NCBI RefSeq assembly: GCF_900215205.1
Contig: NZ_OBDY01000032.1
Coordinates: forward strand, 51,337-115,336
Direction of reading: 5' to 3'
DNA length: 64,000 bases
Source: Paractinoplanes atraurantiacus
Lineage (GTDB): Bacteria; Actinomycetota; Actinomycetes; Mycobacteriales; Micromonosporaceae
Part shown: one piece after another, positions 62,201-64,000 of the stretch
Layout of the letters: each line of letters begins with the position of its first letter
Position numbering within the stretch: position 1 is the stretch's first letter
The notes under the pieces: generated by a model
Seen by the model: only the letters and a program-made list of their open reading frames with translations
What the model was told of the DNA's origin: nothing
Database searches by the model: none
Made by a program: the position numbers and the translations under genes

Positions 62201-64000
62201 GTGGAACACGCAGTGGAGTACGCCCCCGCGTCGGGGGTGCTGAGCGGAATCTGGCTGCTCGTGGCCATTCCGCTCGCCAGCGCGGCGATCCTGCTGCTGC
62301 TGGGCAAGCGGGCCGACAAGTGGGGACACTGGCTCGGCGTCCTCGCCGTCGCCGCCTCGTTCGTGCTGGGCCTGATCTTCTTCATCAGCCTGGCCGATCT
62401 CGAAGAGGGCGGGCGCACGGCGCAGCAGAGCCTCTGGGACTTCATCGTGGTCGGCAACCTGCATGTCGACTTCGGACTTCTCTTCGACCCGCTCTCCGGT
62501 GTCTTCGTCCTACTGATCACCGGCGTCGGCTCGCTCATCCACATCTACGCCGTCGGCTACATGGAGCACGACCCCGGCCGCCGGCGGTTCTTCGGCTACT
62601 TCAACCTGTTCGTCGCGGCGATGCTCCTGCTCGTCCTCGGCAACAACTACGTGATGCTCTACTTCGGCTGGGAGGGCGTCGGCCTGGCGTCGTACCTGCT
62701 GATCTCCTTCTGGTACACCCGGCCGTCGGCGGCCACCGCCGGCAAGAAGGCGTTCCTGATGAACCGGGTCGGCGACGCCGGCCTGGCCATCGGCATCTTC
62801 ATGCTCTTCGCCTACCTGGGCACCACGCAGTACGACGAGGTCTTCAACAGTGTGGGCGGGCTCAGCTCGACCGTGACACTGATCCTCGGCATCCTGCTGC
62901 TGCTCGGCGCGGCCGGCAAGTCCGGTCAGTTCCCGCTGCAGGCCTGGTTGCCGGACGCGATGGAGGGCCCGACCCCGGTCTCGGCCCTCATCCACGCGGC
63001 GACGATGGTCACCGCCGGCGTCTACCTCATCGCCCGGTCCAACCCGATCTTCTCGGCCAACCAGACGCTTCAGGTGATCGTGGTCAGCGTCGGCGCCCTG
63101 ACGCTGCTCATGGGCTGCATCATCGGCGCCGCCAAGGACGACATCAAGCGGGTGCTGGCCTGGTCGACGGTGAGCCAGATCGGCTACATGTTCGTCGGCG
63201 TCGGTCTCGGCGGCGGGGCGTACGCCCTGGCCATCATCCACCTGCTGGCGCACGGCTTCTTCAAGGCCAACATGTTCCTCGGCGCCGGCTCGGTCATGCA
63301 CGGCATGCACGACCAGGTCGACATCCGGCGCTTCGGCGGCCTGCGCAAATACATGAAGTGGACCTGGCTGACCTTCGCCACCGGCTGGCTGGCCATCATC
63401 GGCATCCCGCCGCTGTCCGGCTACTTCTCGAAGGAGCCGATCATCGCGGCCGCCTTCGAGCGCGGCGACTGGACGTCGTGGCTGTTCGGCCTGGCGGCGC
63501 TGCTCGGGGCCGGGCTGACCGCGTTCTACATGACGCGGCTGTTCGTGCTGACCTTCCACGGGCCCGAGCGGTACACCGAGGACAACAAGCATCCGCACGA
63601 GTCGCCGTACATCATGACCGTGCCTTTGATGATTCTGGCTCTCGGCTCGATCGTCGCCGGTGGCCTGATGGTCTGGACGGATGTGCCGCACTGGCTCGAG
63701 CCGGTGCTCGGCCCCGAGGTCGAGCACGAGGCGGTCCTGTCGCACAGCCTGATCACCGTGCTGAGCCTGGTCGTCACGGTGCTCGGCGCGGGCCTGGCCT
63801 GGGCGATGTTCCGCAACGGCACCGCGCTCGAACCGCAGCAGGCCGGTGTGGTCGTCACCGCGGCCCGCCGCAACCTCTACACCGACGCGTTCAACGAGGC
63901 GGTGTTCGAGCGGCCCGGCATCTACCTCACGCGGGCGCTGGTCTACCTCGACAACAAGGGCATCGACGGGCTGGTCAACGGAATCGCGGCCGGTGTCGGC
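62201..64000 (+). CDS. nuoL: NADH-quinone oxidoreductase subunit L (3' truncated by window edge)
   Basis: NuoL is an antiporter-like proton-pumping subunit. The frame is open for exactly 600 codons from GTG 62201 (AAAGGGG upstream, 7 nt) to the last base, so the C-terminus is missing. Visible motifs: FGWEGVGLASYLLI, KSGQFPLQAWLPDAMEGPTP and VSALIHAATMVTAGVYL, with the conserved channel Lys and Glu. The rest should include the long lateral helix. It is followed by nuoM and nuoN outside the window if the usual order holds. Confidence 0.94.
   Translation, partial: MEHAVEYAPASGVLSGIWLLVAIPLASAAILLLLGKRADKWGHWLGVLAVAASFVLGLIFFISLADLEEGGRTAQQSLWDFIVVGNLHVDFGLLFDPLSGVFVLLITGVGSLIHIYAVGYMEHDPGRRRFFGYFNLFVAAMLLLVLGNNYVMLYFGWEGVGLASYLLISFWYTRPSAATAGKKAFLMNRVGDAGLAIGIFMLFAYLGTTQYDEVFNSVGGLSSTVTLILGILLLLGAAGKSGQFPLQAWLPDAMEGPTPVSALIHAATMVTAGVYLIARSNPIFSANQTLQVIVVSVGALTLLMGCIIGAAKDDIKRVLAWSTVSQIGYMFVGVGLGGGAYALAIIHLLAHGFFKANMFLGAGSVMHGMHDQVDIRRFGGLRKYMKWTWLTFATGWLAIIGIPPLSGYFSKEPIIAAAFERGDWTSWLFGLAALLGAGLTAFYMTRLFVLTFHGPERYTEDNKHPHESPYIMTVPLMILALGSIVAGGLMVWTDVPHWLEPVLGPEVEHEAVLSHSLITVLSLVVTVLGAGLAWAMFRNGTALEPQQAGVVVTAARRNLYTDAFNEAVFERPGIYLTRALVYLDNKGIDGLVNGIAAGVG

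Overview
This window is a high-GC actinobacterial chromosome segment, best fitting a Micromonosporaceae/Actinoplanes-like organism. The grounds are strong G/C third positions, frequent GTG starts with GGAGG ribosome sites, ATGA/GTGA/TGATG coupled genes, a BldC-like regulator, and a gene order I recall from Streptomyces coelicolor (hemL-pgm-ccs genes, ubiD-ubiA-ubiX-AsnC, mqnE, mqnA, mqnC, menG, nuoA-N). The family assignment and the synteny come from memory; no search was run.

Layout. 1-2974: the 3' part of a HAMP-repeat hybrid histidine kinase and a coupled response regulator. 2975-4093 (minus): a MerR regulator overlapping a thioredoxin, then a STAS anti-sigma antagonist. 4252-10186: one operon of hemL, a histidine phosphatase, and the System II cytochrome c maturation set (TlpA-like, CcdA, ResB, CcsB), closed by a terminator and a 52-bp tandem repeat. 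10448-11731 (minus): an unrecognised secreted protein. 11847-16477: UbiD, UbiA/MqnP, an ECF sigma factor with a membrane partner, and UbiX. 16450-24670: BldC-like and AsnC regulators, a glycolipid-binding-domain protein, a DEAD-box helicase with a repetitive RG/GY tail, a 777-aa low-complexity tail-anchored protein, and an NlpC/P60 hydrolase with a polyserine tail. 24875-29787: MqnE, two small membrane proteins and a BtuFCD-type ABC importer. 29792-35217 (minus): a VOC protein, a four-gene ABC efflux operon with its own regulator behind a paired operator, and a HelD-like ATPase. 35387-42089: an ArsR-like regulator, an MFS transporter, MqnA, an LPXTG-type surface protein, a thioesterase and a GH64 glucanase behind a LacI-type operator. 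42239-47151: an aldo/keto reductase and a SWIM/SNF2 pair. 47235-64000: MqnC, MenG, a small acidic protein, a geranylgeranyl-reductase/MenJ-like enzyme, and nuoA to nuoL (nuoL runs off the end).

The theme is the respiratory chain. MqnA, MqnC and MqnE with UbiD/UbiA/UbiX-type enzymes and MenG make menaquinone by the futalosine route (MqnB and MqnD are not in the window). The MenJ-like reductase may modify the menaquinone side chain, Nuo reduces menaquinone, and the Ccs genes mature cytochrome c. A near-consensus Rex operator (49871-49886) sits before the menJ-nuo run and suggests NADH/NAD+ control.

The least expected observations are a 47-bp tandem duplication at the btuC/btuD junction that creates a 16-codon coupled mini-ORF, the Rex site placed so as to include the MenJ-like gene, the paired ACTTT-N7-AAAGT dyads of the ABC efflux operon, the exact 52-bp-period repeat, and the large disordered tail-anchored protein. 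I did not see a clearly new defence, mobile or biosynthetic system, nor any tRNA, rRNA, CRISPR array or insertion sequence.
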